Shown here piece by piece: positions 52,278 to 60,448 of a stretch of DNA of 64,000 nt. Positions within the stretch are counted from its first letter, which is position 1; every line of letters begins with the position of its first letter. Source of the stretch: Gemmatimonadota bacterium (GTDB lineage Bacteria; Gemmatimonadota; Gemmatimonadetes; Palauibacterales; Palauibacteraceae); assembly GCA_022825725.1 (NCBI GenBank), contig JAJDWE010000033.1:1-64000 (forward strand), read 5' to 3'. The position numbers were made by a program, and so were the translations under genes. The notes beneath the pieces were generated by a model. It saw only the letters and a list, made by a program, of their open reading frames with translations. It was not told the origin of the DNA and did not search any database.

Positions 52278-55067
52278 GTGAAGGCCGCACGGGCCGCTCG
52301 TCCGTCGCTCTTCCTGCTCGATGGCTACGCGCTCATCTACCGCGCGTTCTTCGCCATGATCAACCGGCCGCTCACGACCTCCAGCGGCGAGAACACGTCG
52401 GCCCCCTATGGAATCGCCCGCTTCCTCATGCGGCTGATCGCCGATCACGCGCCCGACTATCTCGGCGTCGCGTTCGATGCCGGCGACAGCTTCCGCACCG
52501 ACATCTACCCGGAGTACAAGGCCACGCGAGAGAAGATGCCCGACGAACTCCGGGCGTCCCTCCCCAGGTGTCGGGAGATCTTCGATGCCTTCCGGGTGCC
52601 CGTCATCGAGGCGGAAGGGTGGGAGGCGGACGACGTGATCGGGACCCTCGCGCAGAAGGCCGCGCGCCGTGATCTGCGCACCGTCATCGTCTCCGGAGAC
52701 AAGGACTTCCACCAGCTTGTGGACGACCGCACGGCGTTGCTCAATCCGGGCCGCGGCGGACCCGCCGGAGTGGAACAGGTGTGGGTGACGCCGGATAACG
52801 CCGAGGAGCGGTTCGGCGTGCCGCCGGAGCGCGTGACGGACTTCCTCGCGCTGCTCGGCGACGCGTCCGACAACGTCCCCGGCGTGCCCGGCATCGGGAA
52901 GAAGACCGCGCCAGCACTCATCCGCCAGTTCGGCGACCTGGAGTCCATCCTCGCGCGGGCGGACGAAGTCAAGGCCGCCCGGGCCCGCAACGCGCTTCTA
53001 AGGCATGCCGACGATGCCCGGCGCTCCAGGCAGCTGGTGACGATCCGCACCGATGCGCCCGTGAGCCTCGATCTCGAAAGCCTCCGGTCACGGACGCTGG
53101 ATGCCGAAAAGGCGGCGGCCGTCTTCCGCGACCTGGAGTTCCACAATCTGCTGAGGGAGCTGGAGGCTCCGGCGACCGAGGCCGAGCGCTTCGCCCCGGA
53201 GGTGGACGTCGTGGCCGACGCGGATGGGCTGGGCGCTCTGCTGGCCGAGTGCTCGGAAGCCCCGCGCATCGGACTATTCGTCGCGGGCAGCTCCGACGAT
53301 CCGCTCGGCGCCGATCTCGTCGGCCTCGCGGTCGCCGCCTCCGACGCCCACGCCTTCTACCTGCCCCTCGGGCACCGGGCCCCGGAGATCCAGCACGATG
53401 CGGCGGGAAACCCGACGCTCGCCTTCGATGCGGGCGAACCGGTCGGCTTGCCGGGGATGACGTCGTCCGACATGCGAGGACTGCGGGAACTGCTCGCCTC
53501 CGACACACCGAAACTCGGGCACGACCTCAAGTACGCCGCCCAGCTCCTGCGCCGGCACGGCGTCGAGCTGGGGGGCCTCGAGGACGACGACGCGTTCGAT
53601 ACGCAGATCTCCTCCTACTGCCTGGATCCGGCCCGCCGCGACCGCGCCCTCGCCACCCTCGGTCCCGACCGCCTGGGCGTCGCGCTCGAGACGGACGACG
53701 CCATTACGGGCACCGGCCGGAACCGTCTTCCGCTCGCGTCGGTCGAGCCTGAGCGCGTCGCCGAATGGGCCGGCGCCCGCGCCGCTCTCCTGCACCGCCT
53801 CGCGAAGGTCGACGAAGCCGACCTCGTGCGCACGGGCATGGGCCGCCTCTTCCGCGAGGTCGAGATGCCGCTCGTCACCGTCCTCGCGAGCATGGAACGG
53901 GCGGGCATCGCGATCGATCTCGACTTCTTCGGCGAGCTGCGCGCCCGCCTGCGCCGCGATCTCGACGCCGTGCGCTCGGAGATCCACAAGATCGCCGGGA
54001 CCGACGTGAACCTCCGCTCCGTGCCGCAGATGCGGGCGCTTCTCTTCGACCAGCTCGGGTTGCCCGTCCTCAAGAAGACGAAGACGGGCCCCTCGACGGA
54101 CGAGTCCGTGCTCGAACAACTCGCGGCCATGGGCCACGAACTTCCGCGCCTCATCCTCGAACACCGGGAACTCGACAAGCTGGACGGCACGTACGTGAGC
54201 GTGCTCCCCCGCCTCATCGACGGCCGGGGGCGCATCCACACCCGCTTCAACCAGACCGTCGCCGCGACGGGCCGACTCTCTTCCTCGGACCCGAACCTCC
54301 AGAACATCCCGATCCGGCGGGCGCTGGGGCGCGAGATCCGGAGGGGGTTCGTCGCCGCGCCCGGCCACCTGTTCACGGGGGCGGACTACTCCCAGATCGA
54401 ACTCCGCGTGATGGCCCATCTCTCGGGGGACGAGGCGTTCGTGGAAGCGTTCCGGGCGGAGCGCGACATCCACCGGGAGACCGCGGCCCGCATCTTCGGG
54501 GTCGAGCCGGACGATGTTACGCCGACCATGCGCGAGCAGGCGAAGACGATCAACTTCGCGACCATCTACGGCCAGGGGCCCTTCGCGCTCGCCCAGCAGC
54601 TCGGCATCTCGCGGACGCAGGCGAGCGAGTTCATCGACGGATACTTCGAAAGGTTCGCGGGCGTCGCGGCCTACCTCGAGGAGATGAAGGAACAGGCGCG
54701 CGACCGGAACTACGTCGAGACGCTGTTCGGACGCCGGCGGTACATCCCCGAGATCCGGTCCAGGAACCCCGGCATCCGCGGCTACGGCGAACGCACCGCG
54801 ACGAACTCCCCCATCCAGGGATCCGCGGCGGACCTCATCAAGGTGTCGATGATCCGGCTGCACGAACGTCTGGCGGAGACCGAGGCCCGCATGCTGCTGC
54901 AGGTGCACGACGAGTTGCTCATCGAGGCCCCGGAGTCCGAGGTTGAAGCCATCGGCCGGATCGTGCGCGAGGAGATGGAGGGGGCCATCGAGCTCACCGT
55001 TCCCCTTCGCGTCGATCTCGGGATCGGCCGCAGCTGGTACGACTGCAAGTTCGGGAAGGGATCGTGA
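52278..55067 (+). CDS. polA: DNA polymerase I, proofreading site lost
   Basis: About 929 residues. The 5' nuclease domain (LFLLDGYALIYRAFFAM, VSGDKDFHQLVDD, GDASDNVPGVPGIGKKTA) is intact. In the 3'-5' exonuclease domain the Exo I Asp-x-Glu is replaced: the segment before ADLVGLAVA reads GLFVAGSSDD instead of FDTETDS. The Exo II LKYD is LKYA, so proofreading is probably absent, as in Taq polymerase. The polymerase domain is complete: DYSQIELRVMAHLSGD (motif A), the O-helix region REQAKTINFATIYGQG, and HDELLIEAP (motif C). Start GTG 52278 gives a normal N-terminus. ATG 52221 would add 19 residues. Neither has a clear Shine-Dalgarno. Confidence 0.96.
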   Translation: MKAARAARPSLFLLDGYALIYRAFFAMINRPLTTSSGENTSAPYGIARFLMRLIADHAPDYLGVAFDAGDSFRTDIYPEYKATREKMPDELRASLPRCREIFDAFRVPVIEAEGWEADDVIGTLAQKAARRDLRTVIVSGDKDFHQLVDDRTALLNPGRGGPAGVEQVWVTPDNAEERFGVPPERVTDFLALLGDASDNVPGVPGIGKKTAPALIRQFGDLESILARADEVKAARARNALLRHADDARRSRQLVTIRTDAPVSLDLESLRSRTLDAEKAAAVFRDLEFHNLLRELEAPATEAERFAPEVDVVADADGLGALLAECSEAPRIGLFVAGSSDDPLGADLVGLAVAASDAHAFYLPLGHRAPEIQHDAAGNPTLAFDAGEPVGLPGMTSSDMRGLRELLASDTPKLGHDLKYAAQLLRRHGVELGGLEDDDAFDTQISSYCLDPARRDRALATLGPDRLGVALETDDAITGTGRNRLPLASVEPERVAEWAGARAALLHRLAKVDEADLVRTGMGRLFREVEMPLVTVLASMERAGIAIDLDFFGELRARLRRDLDAVRSEIHKIAGTDVNLRSVPQMRALLFDQLGLPVLKKTKTGPSTDESVLEQLAAMGHELPRLILEHRELDKLDGTYVSVLPRLIDGRGRIHTRFNQTVAATGRLSSSDPNLQNIPIRRALGREIRRGFVAAPGHLFTGADYSQIELRVMAHLSGDEAFVEAFRAERDIHRETAARIFGVEPDDVTPTMREQAKTINFATIYGQGPFALAQQLGISRTQASEFIDGYFERFAGVAAYLEEMKEQARDRNYVETLFGRRRYIPEIRSRNPGIRGYGERTATNSPIQGSAADLIKVSMIRLHERLAETEARMLLQVHDELLIEAPESEVEAIGRIVREEMEGAIELTVPLRVDLGIGRSWYDCKFGKGS

Positions 55068-56182
55068 ACGCAACCCGGATCGCCCTCATCGCCTGGACCG
55101 CGGCCGCGCTCGCGTGCGCGCCGCCTTCCACGCCGGACCGGCCCGCGTTGGACGGGATCTCGCTGGACGGGGTCGCGGACCGCATGGCCGAACTGGGCGT
55201 GCCGGGCGTCAGCGTCGCGGTCCTGGTCGACGGCGAGATCGCCTGGGCGCGCGGCTACGGCCTGGCCGACGTCGAATCGGGCCGGCCGGTGACGCCGAAC
55301 ACGCTCTTCCAGGCAGCCTCCATCTCCAAGCCCGTGGCGGCCCTCGCCGCCCTCCGCCTCGTCGAATCGGGCCGGGTGGACCTCGACGGGGACGTCAACG
55401 CCTATCTCACGAGTTGGCGGGTGCCGGACAACGCCTTCACGGAGCAGGGGCCCGTCACCCTGCGGGGGCTCCTCACGCACCGGGCCGGCCTCACGGTGTG
55501 GGGCTTCCCCGGGTACGGCCCGGACGAGGGGGCGCCCGACGGGCCGGGCGTCCTCGACGGCCTCGGCAACACGGACCCGGTGCGCGTCTACAAGGCGCCC
55601 GGGGAGAGCTGGCAATACTCCGGAGGCGGCTACACGGTGATGCAGCAACTCGTGGCCGACATGGCCGGCAAACCGTTCGCCGAGGTCATGCGCGAGGAGG
55701 TCCTCGACCCGATCGGCATGTCGCGCTCGACCTACGAACAGCCGATCCCGCCCGAGCGGCAGGACGACGTCGCGACAGGCTACCGGTCGGACGGCGAACG
55801 CGTCCCCGGCGGGTGGCATACCTATCCCGAACAGGCGGCCGCCGGCCTGTGGACGACGCCGAGCGAACTCGCGCTCTACGCCCGCGAGGTGCAGCGGGCC
55901 TGGAAGGGCGAGTCGACCCGCGTGCTGGGAGAAGCGCTCGCACGCGAGATGCTGACGCCCGACGCGGACGACTGGGGGCTGGGCCCGGCGATCTCCGAGG
56001 ACGGCGAACGCTTCCGGCACGGCGGCTCGAACCAGGGCTTCCGCTGCACGTTCGCGGCCTACATCGATGGAGACGACGGGGTCTTCGTGATGACGAACTC
56101 GGACTCCGGGAGCGAGCTCGCGGCCGAGATCGCGATCATGGTCGCCCACGCATACGGCTGGTCCGGACCCCGCGCCGAATAG
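55064..56182 (+). CDS. Secreted serine hydrolase of the beta-lactamase/DD-peptidase family
   Basis: A 372-residue class C beta-lactamase-like hydrolase (Beta-lactamase family, COG1680-type). The N-terminus is a signal sequence with Cys18 in ALACAPP, which could be a poor lipobox. Catalytic Ser86 and Lys89 are in SISKP (SxxK). The YxN-like motif is YSGGGYTVM, with Tyr but no Asn. A final HGGSNQGF supplies the HxG motif. Such proteins hydrolyse D-amino peptides or esters, and antibiotic resistance is not implied. It starts with GTG 55064, overlapping the polA stop. Confidence 0.88.
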   Translation: MNATRIALIAWTAAALACAPPSTPDRPALDGISLDGVADRMAELGVPGVSVAVLVDGEIAWARGYGLADVESGRPVTPNTLFQAASISKPVAALAALRLVESGRVDLDGDVNAYLTSWRVPDNAFTEQGPVTLRGLLTHRAGLTVWGFPGYGPDEGAPDGPGVLDGLGNTDPVRVYKAPGESWQYSGGGYTVMQQLVADMAGKPFAEVMREEVLDPIGMSRSTYEQPIPPERQDDVATGYRSDGERVPGGWHTYPEQAAAGLWTTPSELALYAREVQRAWKGESTRVLGEALAREMLTPDADDWGLGPAISEDGERFRHGGSNQGFRCTFAAYIDGDDGVFVMTNSDSGSELAAEIAIMVAHAYGWSGPRAE

Positions 56183-56196
56183 AAAGGGACAAACCG

Positions 56197-57321
56197 ATGA
56201 CGAAGTGGAACCAGACCCGACGAGAGTTCGTGAAGACGTCCGCGCGCGCCGGCGGCGCCCTGGGCGTCATGGGCGCCTTCGGCTCCGCAGCCTGCGCCGG
56301 GGGTTCCGGAGGACCTCTCCGCATCCTCATCCTCGGCGGGACGCGCTTCATCGGCCCCCACCAGGTCAAGTACGCGCTCGACCGGGGCCACGAGGTCTCG
56401 ACCTTCACGCGCGGGCAGACCGAACCGCCCTTCTTCCACGATTATTTCGAGCGCGTCGAGCAACTCATCGGCGATCGCACGAGCGATCTGTCGGCGCTCG
56501 AGGGGCGGGAGTGGGACGCCGTGATCGACAACTCCGCCTCCTACCCGAGCTGGGTTGCGGCCACGGCCGACCTCCTCCGAGACCAGGTCGACCGCTACCT
56601 CTTCGTCTCGTCCATCTCGGCCTACGCGGACTTCGCCACGGTCGGGATCGACGAGGACTATCACGTCGGCCAGTTGTCGCCGGACGAGGCCGAAGACGAC
56701 GGAGGATACGGACCACGGAAGGCGCGCTGCGAGGAGTACGCGCGCGACGCCTTCGGCGAGAACGCGATCATCGTGCGCCCCGGGCTGATCATCGGGCCCG
56801 GCGACAACACGGACCGCTGGACGTACTGGCCGGTGCGGGTCGACCGCGGCGGGGAGGTGCTCGCCCCCAACACCCCCGCCGATCCCGTGCAGAACGTCGA
56901 CGCCCGCGACCTCTCCGAGTGGATCGTGCGTCTCGTCGAGGGCCCCGGGCACGGCGGCACGTACAACGCCACGGGCGAGGTGCAGCCGTTTGGCGAAATG
57001 CTGGAAGAGATCCGGGGCGCGCTCGGCTCCGACGCGTCGTTCACCTGGGTGCCGACGGCGTTCATGCAGGAGCAGGAGGTCGCGCCGTGGATGCACATGA
57101 CGAACTGGACGCCGCCGGAGGGGCCGACGGTGGGGATGAACCAGGTCTCGGTGGCGGCCGCCGTGCAGGCCGGGCTCACCTTCCGGCCGCTCGCGGACAC
57201 CGCCCGCGACACCGTCGAATGGTGGAACTCGCTCCCCGACGAGCGCCGCGCGGAACCACGGGCCGGTCTCCCCGCCGACAGGGAGGCCGAAGTCCTCGCC
57301 GCATGGCACGCCAGCGCATGA
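56197..57321 (+). CDS. Tat-exported NAD-dependent epimerase/dehydratase
   Basis: A 374-residue protein. The Tat signal TRREFVKTSARAGGALGVMG (twin Arg at 8-9) ends near CAGGSGG, where a lipobox-like AACAGG is also present. After it, RILILGGTRFIGPHQVKYAL is the Rossmann site, YLFVSSISAYAD holds the Ser and YGPRKARCEEY the YxxxK catalytic pair. Export of a dinucleotide-dependent enzyme is known for some Gemmatimonadota and Acidobacteria relatives, but the substrate is unknown. It follows the serine hydrolase by 14 nt with GGGAC upstream of ATG 56197. Confidence 0.82.
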   Translation: MTKWNQTRREFVKTSARAGGALGVMGAFGSAACAGGSGGPLRILILGGTRFIGPHQVKYALDRGHEVSTFTRGQTEPPFFHDYFERVEQLIGDRTSDLSALEGREWDAVIDNSASYPSWVAATADLLRDQVDRYLFVSSISAYADFATVGIDEDYHVGQLSPDEAEDDGGYGPRKARCEEYARDAFGENAIIVRPGLIIGPGDNTDRWTYWPVRVDRGGEVLAPNTPADPVQNVDARDLSEWIVRLVEGPGHGGTYNATGEVQPFGEMLEEIRGALGSDASFTWVPTAFMQEQEVAPWMHMTNWTPPEGPTVGMNQVSVAAAVQAGLTFRPLADTARDTVEWWNSLPDERRAEPRAGLPADREAEVLAAWHASA

Positions 57322-57384
57322 GTTGCCGCTGACTCCTCACCGGGAGCCCGGAACCTTCAGCGGACGCGGGTGGTTAAATCCACC

Positions 57385-58113
57385 ATGATTCCCACGGTTT
57401 CGAAGTGTCGAAATGCGTGGCTTCGGCCACTGGTGTTCGCGATCGCCCTCGCCGCGGCGGCTGGGTGCGGCGGTATTGAGACCGGCCGCCTCGTGATTCC
57501 GGAGTCTGAACCGCCGCCGGCCCCGGTCGCGTCGACCACGGCGACGTATCGGGTGGTCTTCGAGTCGACGTGGAGCGCCTCGACACACCCCACGAACTTC
57601 CCGGGTGGCGCACACCTGTCGCCGCTGATCGGCGCGGTGCACAACGGCGGAGTTACCTTCTGGGAGCCGGACGGCACCTCGACGCCGGGTATCGAGAGCA
57701 TGGCCGAGACGGGCGGCACGGGTACGCTGTCCGCGGAGATCCAGGCCGAAATCCCGGGGAACGCGCTTGCGGTCATCAACGGTTCCGGGATCCGCAGCCC
57801 CGGCAGCACGACGATTCAGGCGATCATCCTTCGGGAGGACTTCCCGCTCGTCACCCTCGTCACGATGATCGCCCCGAGCCCGGACTGGTTCGTGGGCGTG
57901 TCCGGCCTGTCGCTGCGCGACGCCGATGGGAACTGGATCGGGGAACTCGAGGTCGTCCTCTACCCGTACGACGCGGGAACGGACAGCGGGCCGAACTACA
58001 CCTCCGCCAACGACGACACGCAGCCGAGGGAGTCCATCCACAGCCTGCGGGGCGAGCGCCCCTTCTCCGACGAACCCATCGGCACCTTCACCTTCACGCG
58101 CTCGGACGCGTAG
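57385..58113 (+). CDS. Spondin-domain lipoprotein
   Basis: A 242-residue lipoprotein. The signal peptide ends in LAAAAGCGG, so the Cys is lipidated. The mature part fits a Spondin_N domain: TYRVVFESTWSASTHPTNFP, HLSPLIGAVHN, then APSPDWFVGVSGLSL and LYPYDAGTDSG, where Asp residues bind a metal in spondins. Bacterial versions are exported and thought to act in adhesion, but the role is unproven. ATG 57385 is used rather than GTG 57370 because it gives a cleaner signal peptide. It stands alone, convergent with the Pao-like cluster. Confidence 0.85.
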   Translation: MIPTVSKCRNAWLRPLVFAIALAAAAGCGGIETGRLVIPESEPPPAPVASTTATYRVVFESTWSASTHPTNFPGGAHLSPLIGAVHNGGVTFWEPDGTSTPGIESMAETGGTGTLSAEIQAEIPGNALAVINGSGIRSPGSTTIQAIILREDFPLVTLVTMIAPSPDWFVGVSGLSLRDADGNWIGELEVVLYPYDAGTDSGPNYTSANDDTQPRESIHSLRGERPFSDEPIGTFTFTRSDA

Positions 58114-58150
58114 CGAGGGGCAGATTTGTAGTCGGGCGCACGGCCCTTCG

Positions 58151-58537
58151 TCAGACGATGTCGTCGAGGAGGAAGAGGTCGGTGAGGAGCGCCCGCAGGT
58201 GGGATGAGGCGTTGAGATTGTCGATCAGCTGCGAACTGATCGTCTCCTGGGCGAGGACGACCCGCACGGCCGCTCCGGCGCGCGCGGCATCGGCCGACGT
58301 GACGTCGATCATGTCACGGTAGGCGCCCGCCGGTTCCAGCCCCTCCGCCGCGACAAGGCCGCCGAGGTCGTTCGCCAGCGCCCGGAGCGCCGCATCCGTC
58401 CGGCTCAGGTACTCCCGCAACTGGCCGCCGACTTTCGAGGCTTCCTCCCGCTCGGCGCCGAGCGCGGCGTAGGAGAGGAAGAACTCGTACGCCTTTTCGA
58501 GGGCCTCAATGTGAGCCTTCAGCTCCTCGCGGCTCAA
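58151..58537 (-). CDS. Small helical protein of the Pao-like cluster, function unknown
   Basis: I do not recognise this 128-residue protein. The TTG at 58537 overlaps the stop of the cytochrome b gene (TTGA), which supports translation of this last gene of the cluster. It is mostly alpha-helical (SREELKAHIEALEKAYEFFL, VAAEGLEPAGAYRDMIDVT) with no cysteine or membrane helix. It might be a chaperone or regulator of the exported enzyme, comparable in position to TorD-type proteins, but it lacks their motifs. No other function is assigned. Confidence 0.6.
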   Translation of the reverse strand: MSREELKAHIEALEKAYEFFLSYAALGAEREEASKVGGQLREYLSRTDAALRALANDLGGLVAAEGLEPAGAYRDMIDVTSADAARAGAAVRVVLAQETISSQLIDNLNASSHLRALLTDLFLLDDIV

Positions 58538-59409
58538 GCGGGCACGACCCCGTCGGGATCCGCGGACGACGCGCTCCCTCCGGCCAATTCGGTCCCGGCG
58601 GGCTCCGTCTCCACCTTCCAGAGGTCGGGGTCGTAGTGTTCGAGGTATTCCTCGCGCGTGATCCAGCCCTTGATCATCGAGCGGGTCATCCAGCGCTTCT
58701 CGGGCCGGATCGCGAAATAGATGTGGGCGATGACCATCGTGACGAGCCCGACCCCGCACAGCCCGTGCAGGACGAACACGAGCCCCCACGTAGAGTCGGA
58801 CAGGAAATACGGGTTGCTCGCCCAGAACCAGGTGTCGACCCCGAACATCATGAGGAGCCCCGTGACGATGACCCCCACCGAGACGAGCGTGACCGCGTTG
58901 TGGTAGGCCCGCTGGTCGAGGGGATACTTCCCGGACCGCTCCTCCTTGGCCGGCTGGCGACGCAGGAACTTCCCGATCGCCTGGAACGCCTGCCCGATCT
59001 CCTTCGTCCCGGTCCACACGGACCAGAGGTCCTGCTTCGTCGACGCGTGGATGATGTGGTAGATGATGAGGAGCGTGAGCACGACACCGGCGATCCAGTG
59101 AATGGTGACCCAGGCGAACTGGACGCCGATCACGGGGAAGAACGCGGTGACGAGCAGCGTGAGCATCGTGGCGGCCATCAGCCAGTGGAAGGTCCGCGAT
59201 GCCGACGAATGGCGTTCGACGCGCTCGGGGATGTCAGGTGCGGGGCCGGCCGCGCTCTTCTCGGCTTTGGGCGCCATGATCCAGACGTACAGGTGGTGCC
59301 CGACCACGAAGAGAAAACCGGCAATTGCGGCGGCCCAGAGCAGATCCCAGGCGACGCCGACGAGTACCTCCTGGCCCCAGGGATTCGGAGCAGTGCGGAG
59401 AATCTCCAT
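58534..59409 (-). CDS. Cytochrome b subunit, formate-dehydrogenase-gamma-like
   Basis: A 291-residue di-haem cytochrome b of the FdnI/thiosulfate-reductase type, with about five membrane helices. Candidate haem ligands are His in RTFHWLM, TIHWIAG, IYHIIHA, VLHGLCG and VIAHIYF. The end MIKGWITREEYLEHYDPDLW is typical of formate dehydrogenase-linked subunits. Here it follows a molybdenum hydroxylase instead, so it probably passes electrons from the exported Pao-like enzyme to quinones. It overlaps the small downstream gene (TTGA) and starts 28 nt from the FAD-subunit gene. Confidence 0.85.
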   Translation of the reverse strand: MEILRTAPNPWGQEVLVGVAWDLLWAAAIAGFLFVVGHHLYVWIMAPKAEKSAAGPAPDIPERVERHSSASRTFHWLMAATMLTLLVTAFFPVIGVQFAWVTIHWIAGVVLTLLIIYHIIHASTKQDLWSVWTGTKEIGQAFQAIGKFLRRQPAKEERSGKYPLDQRAYHNAVTLVSVGVIVTGLLMMFGVDTWFWASNPYFLSDSTWGLVFVLHGLCGVGLVTMVIAHIYFAIRPEKRWMTRSMIKGWITREEYLEHYDPDLWKVETEPAGTELAGGSASSADPDGVVPA

Positions 59410-59436
59410 CCAGGAGCTATCCTTTCCGGGACGCTG

Positions 59437-60435
59437 CTAGGCTGCGTCTCCTCGCACCGCGCGCCGGACGAGATTCCGCGCGAGCGGTACCTTGTAGTCG
59501 TTGTGGCGCAGCGGCTTGAAGCCGCGCGTGGCGAGTTCGCCGGCCGCCATGCCGGTGTCGTCGTTCGCCGGCATCCCCTGAATCAGGTCCTCGACATCGG
59601 TCAGCCGCACCGGCGTCGGGGCCACGCCGTTGACGGCGATCCGGGCGCGCTCGATCATGCCGTTCGACTCCACGATCGCCGCGGCCACGCTGGCCAGCGC
59701 CCAGTCCCACGACTTCCGGTCGCGGACCTTCTCCCAGTAGAAGCGCGCCCCCGCCCAGTCGCCGGGGATGCGCACGTGCGTCAGAAGGTCTCCCGGCTCC
59801 AGCACGGTCATGCGCTGGATGTCGATCTCCGGGCCGACGAAGAAGTCCTCGGCCTCGTAGACGCGCTCGCCGCCTGGGTTTCGCACCATCATCTGCGCGC
59901 CGAGGGCGACCAGCGCCCCGGCCGTGTCCGCGCCGTTCACGGCCACGCAGCGGCTCTGTCCGGTCACGGCGTGCTCACGGTTCATGGAGCGGGGCGTCCC
60001 GGCGTAGCAGATGTTCCCGCCCGCGCGATAGCACGGCCACCCGCCCCGGTAGTACCAGCAGCGGGTGTCCTGGATGAGGTTGCCGCCCAGCGTCCCCTGG
60101 TTCCGGATCTGCGGCGTCGCCACCTCGGCTGCGGCCTGGGCGAGGATTCCGAAGCGCGACCGCACCTCTTCGCTCGCCGCCACGTCGCGCAGCGAGGTCA
60201 TGGCGCCGATCTCGAGCCCGTCTCCGCTCGCGCGGATCCCGGTCAACTCGCTCACGGAGCCCAGCTCGACGACGACGTCGGGCCGCTTGATGCGGTCCTT
60301 GAACCAGTCCATCGAGTCGAGGCCGCCGGCCAGGACCCAGGTGTTGTCGTGGCGCTCGAGCACGTCCAGCGCCTCGTCCACGCTCGTCGGCTGGAAGAGC
60401 TCGAACGCGGGCATCATGTCGCGAATCACGGCCAT
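59437..60435 (-). CDS. PaoB-like FAD/[4Fe-4S] subunit of a molybdenum hydroxylase
   Basis: A 332-residue FAD-binding subunit (CoxM/PaoB family). The FAD motifs are WVLAGGLDSMDWFKDRI and ATPQIRNQGTLGGNLIQD. An insertion follows with Cys126, Cys135, Cys143 and Cys163 (RCWYYRGGWPCYRAGG, then NICYAG and HAVTGQSRC), the four-Cys pattern that binds an extra [4Fe-4S] cluster in E. coli PaoB and 4-hydroxybenzoyl-CoA reductase. It relays electrons between the 2Fe-2S subunit and the acceptor. GGGGAGA precedes ATG 60435, and the molybdenum-subunit stop is 13 nt upstream. Confidence 0.9.
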   Translation of the reverse strand: MAVIRDMMPAFELFQPTSVDEALDVLERHDNTWVLAGGLDSMDWFKDRIKRPDVVVELGSVSELTGIRASGDGLEIGAMTSLRDVAASEEVRSRFGILAQAAAEVATPQIRNQGTLGGNLIQDTRCWYYRGGWPCYRAGGNICYAGTPRSMNREHAVTGQSRCVAVNGADTAGALVALGAQMMVRNPGGERVYEAEDFFVGPEIDIQRMTVLEPGDLLTHVRIPGDWAGARFYWEKVRDRKSWDWALASVAAAIVESNGMIERARIAVNGVAPTPVRLTDVEDLIQGMPANDDTGMAAGELATRGFKPLRHNDYKVPLARNLVRRAVRGDAA

Positions 60436-60448
60436 CGTCCTATCTCCC

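Noticed and set aside
55064..56182. Antibiotic-resistance beta-lactamase
   Set aside because: Only the general serine hydrolase motifs are present and the YxN motif lacks Asn. The context is not a resistance locus.
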